From positions 22,905,963 through 22,967,962 of the forward strand of contig NC_049984.1 of assembly GCF_000003815.2 (NCBI RefSeq): DNA of 62,000 bases, written 5' to 3'. Positions 59,481-62,000 of the stretch are shown here, in pieces. Under the pieces are notes generated by a model. It saw only the letters and a list, made by a program, of their open reading frames with translations, did no database searches and was not told where the DNA came from. The translations under genes were made by a program, and so were the position numbers. The stretch's first letter is position 1; every line of letters starts with the position of its first letter. The DNA comes from Branchiostoma floridae. Lineage: Eukaryota > Chordata > Leptocardii > Amphioxiformes > Branchiostomatidae.

Positions 59481-59599
59481 AAGACAGAGGCTGCTAGCAA
59501 GCTGCCATCAAGCCTCCACTACGTGAAAGCATGTCTAATCCTCACCTAACGGGAACCAACACAAGATAAACCAGATAGTATGTGAGTTATAGGTCAATA

Positions 59600-59960
59600 T
59601 AGGTCAATCATTGTGGCATAATGTTAGGGTATTTGGCCCAGAACTTTAAATACCCTAACATTATGCCATAAGGCCAGAACCAAGAGGTCCTGGGTTTGAG
59701 TACCCTAACATGCCGAACCTTGTGCCCTTGCAAAAAGGTGCTTAATACTTATTTCCCCATTTCACACAGGTCTAAACGAGTATGTTGCTTCGGAAAGGAT
59801 CATTCCTTGGACAGAACATAAACTGGAAGTCTCACTTATCGAAAAGAGTAAGGGCGCATCCCATTGTAATAAAACAAATCTGTCCGGATATGCGGCTTGT
59901 ACTGTTCAGTACAAACCTGGTGTGTTATATGCCATGAGGTTGTTTACAGTATATGCAATA
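59600..59960 (+). mobile_element. tRNA-derived SINE with an internal inverted copy
   Basis: Head: GTGGCATAATGTTAGGGTAT; B box-like GGTCCTGGGTTTGAGTACC; tail with CTTGTGCCCTTGC and GTGTGTTATATGCC. A 20-bp perfect inverted repeat (GGCATAATGTTAGGGTATTT and its complement) sits inside the head, an inserted reverse copy of the A-box region. Confidence 0.65.
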
Positions 59961-61387
59961 AAAATAAACACAATCTACATATACATCCCCAAAGGTGTAC
60001 TGGGAATGCAAGGGTTAGATCTCCAAACCAAGAATGAAAATACATTAATATGCATAGATCTAATAATATGCTTATGACTAATTTCCTTTTTATCTTTAAG
60101 TGTTTCGTTGTCTTTCAGATCATACTTTTTCTTCCCACAAACTGCCTGGCCTGCTGTTGTTTGGAAATGTAAACATTACACAGCAGAAATCAGTTGGAAA
60201 GACCATGTCGATAATTCATCAAGTGCAACCATGATAAAGCATATTTTGTCCACCTTCATTCTTTGGTTAGGTCTTGGCTTTCAATTCCTTTTCAACAGTA
60301 TAAAGCGAGTATCTTACTGAATCTGCGGTACATTGGTTATGTCCTACAGTCAAGCTATTTTAACAGAGCACTCAACAAATTCCATCTACAAATTTTTTTA
60401 CACTTTGCGTGTTTTTTTTCTTGGCCTACTTGTAGTGAGTTTTCGTGATATTTCCATATTCCCAAAATCACGGGTAACAAAAATTCAATTTAGAATTCAG
60501 CGACATCGCCAATGTGCCACAGTAACCACTATAATTTTCTGTACATGTCTTTCACATCATTCATAATTACATATACAGTTTATATCTTTACTAGACAATG
60601 CTTTCTACTTATTCCAAATCCCATCGAATTTTCTGGTCTGACAGTACTATGCTGTTTCTGTTAATGCACTTACAGATACATGCAGTTTAATGTCCCTAGA
60701 AAATATTCATGTCTTGAGCATTTTACTAGAATTTCATGATTTGATATCCCCCATAATTTGCATCCTGCCATATCCTCAGAAACCCCTCCGGCTGTACCAT
60801 TTCAAAATAGTTACACTTTTACAGGGGTGTGACCATGAAAAGAATCAATCTGACACCCCTTCATCTACAATTAGTGTCCTACTCCTAATAAGTGCTCTTA
60901 ACACCTTCACTCTTTCATTTTTGAAAAATTTTCACACCGTTCTCCCCTACAACAAATGGATTGGAACACTACTGTAGTCAATTTGGCACATTCCAAAAAT
61001 TGGACAATGTTCCTCTCTCCTGTTGGGGAAGTGAAGTGTTCCTGCTCTGCTGAGGCGAATTAATAATTAATCAGGACTACAAGGTCATTCAGGGTTATAA
61101 CGGGGCATTTTACATCATTCTCAGCTGCATGCCTATGTGAAAGAAATAAAATGTACAGCAAGAGCTAGGACTGTTGTGCTACATGTAACATGCTATTACA
61201 GTAACACTGTAAACCTGCAATTTTTTTGCCGTATCTGCTTCACATTGGCTCAACCCTTTGCTGTGTTTCAACTACATGTAGCATAACATATATCATGTTT
61301 TCCAACAAAGCTAAAAAAAAAATGTTGGCTTTATTTGATTGAATTTGGTCAATGAAATGCAACAAAATACTGTTTCTGAGGGTTAAA
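59961..61387. other. Spacer or UBE2V intron 1 without features
   Basis: 1.4 kb of AT-rich sequence. I see no exon, RNA or clear repeat. It is probably within the first intron of UBE2V because the first coding exon has not appeared. Confidence 0.45.
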
Positions 61388-61740
61388 AACTAAAAAGTTG
61401 AGGATGCCCCCAGACCCCCTAACATTGCTCACACCTGTGCTACTTGCCACACAGCTTTGATGTAGCCTCTACCAGGCTTCGTGGTTTGGTGGTCTAATTG
61501 TAGAAATTGGTCAAATAGAGTAAATACTACGCTAGGGGAGTCAGCCAGCCGATTAGGGACATTCTCCAAACCACACTGAAAAATGGACCTTCTCGGCCGG
61601 CTGACTCCCCTAGCGTACGGTGACTCTATTTGTCCAATTTCGACAATTAGACCATCAAACCACGAAGCCTGGTAGAGGCTAGCTTTGATGCGCAAAGAGA
61701 TACTTTCAAAGATGCCCCCCGTGAAAAATTCCTGGTGAGA
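61388..61740 (+). repeat. Dispersed repeat (GATGCCCCCAGACCCCC family)
   Basis: TTGAGGATGCCCCCAGACCC at the left and CCCCCCGTGAAAAATTCCTG at the right resemble the repeat at about 47205-47335 and fragments near 14900 and 36256-36330 (AAAATCCTGGCAAGAACACTGG). A 219-bp foldback element is inserted in its middle. Confidence 0.65.
61463..61681. mobile_element. 219-bp foldback element with 9-bp target duplication
   Basis: Arms of about 90 bp, nearly identical in inverse: TAGCCTCTACCAGGCTTCG at both ends, with GCTAGGGGAGTCAGCC inside. The flanks are GCTTTGATG on both sides (61454-61462, 61682-61690). A 9-bp duplication is the signature of Mutator-like elements. High arm identity and an intact duplication indicate a recent insertion. 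No transposase. Confidence 0.88.
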
Positions 61741-62000
61741 ACTGTGTATACTAGTAAAAATGCTGTGGTATGTACATGTTGTATCATGTACAATCACTGA
61801 TATCCAAAACTGACAACATTTTATCATAAACAAAAAAGATTTTGGTAACACAAAATTATCCCTTTTCAAAAGGTGTTGCCTAATTTTGCATGTTGCAAGA
61901 CACAAGGCATGTTTTACATGTGCCCTACTGGGTGTGAACCCTCTGTTTAGAGTCCATGTCTCTGACTCTGTCTGAGGAATGTACTGTGGGGAGGGGAGGG
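61741..62000. other. Right-edge spacer
   Basis: No gene or repeat is recognised; the terminal GGGGAGGGGAGGG run is cut by the window edge. Confidence 0.35.

Noticed and set aside
61429-61905. 158-codon minus-strand ORF
   Set aside because: It runs through the 219-bp foldback element and flanking repeat; chance open frame.

Overview
The window looks like nuclear DNA of an invertebrate deuterostome, most probably a cephalochordate (amphioxus, Branchiostoma-like). The genes are split into many short exons with GT-AG introns of 0.1-5 kb. There is no bacterial signature (no operons or Shine-Dalgarno sites), and introns and spacers are packed with short inverted-repeat transposons, tRNA-derived SINEs and minisatellites. 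The species call is an inference from this style and from the gene content.

Layout. 1-2.9 kb: a degenerate ~54-bp minisatellite, then spacer with a hairpin element. 2.9-24.1 kb (+): a large gene of 11 coding exons, with an alternative first exon at 5.0 kb. All exon phases match and give one 2260-residue reading frame: an N-terminal WW domain, an FHA domain most like that of AGGF1, a very long exon with amphipathic repeats, polyproline, an OCRE-like octamer and a GNQMGG low-complexity array, then two helical repeats, Tyr/Arg- and RS-rich stretches, an unassigned globular region and a C-terminal coiled coil. I know no named gene with this combination. 25.1-54.4 kb (+): a 24-exon formin of 1237 residues with a PH-like module, a canonical PH domain, FH1 and a complete FH2, matching the PH-domain-containing formin (PHCF) subtype that placental mammals lack. 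55.7-58.9 kb and beyond (-): the last three coding exons of UBE2V (Mms2/Uev), the catalytically dead E2 partner, tail-to-tail with the formin; its first coding exon is not visible here. 59-62 kb: a partial copy of a UBE2V exon, SINEs, plain spacer, and a 219-bp foldback element with a perfect 9-bp target duplication.

The three genes do not form a pathway: a probable nuclear RNA-processing or transcription scaffold, an actin assembly factor and a ubiquitin-chain cofactor. What links the region is its mobile-element load. Several insertions can be read to the base: seven elements with GGCC ends (six with matching 3-bp duplications), an hAT-like element with an 8-bp duplication, a Mutator-like one with 9 bp, and a 1.6-kb element starting at position +5 of a formin splice donor. 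The strongest candidates for something undescribed are the WW-FHA protein, the N-terminal half of the formin, and a CArG/CCAAT block inside a formin intron.
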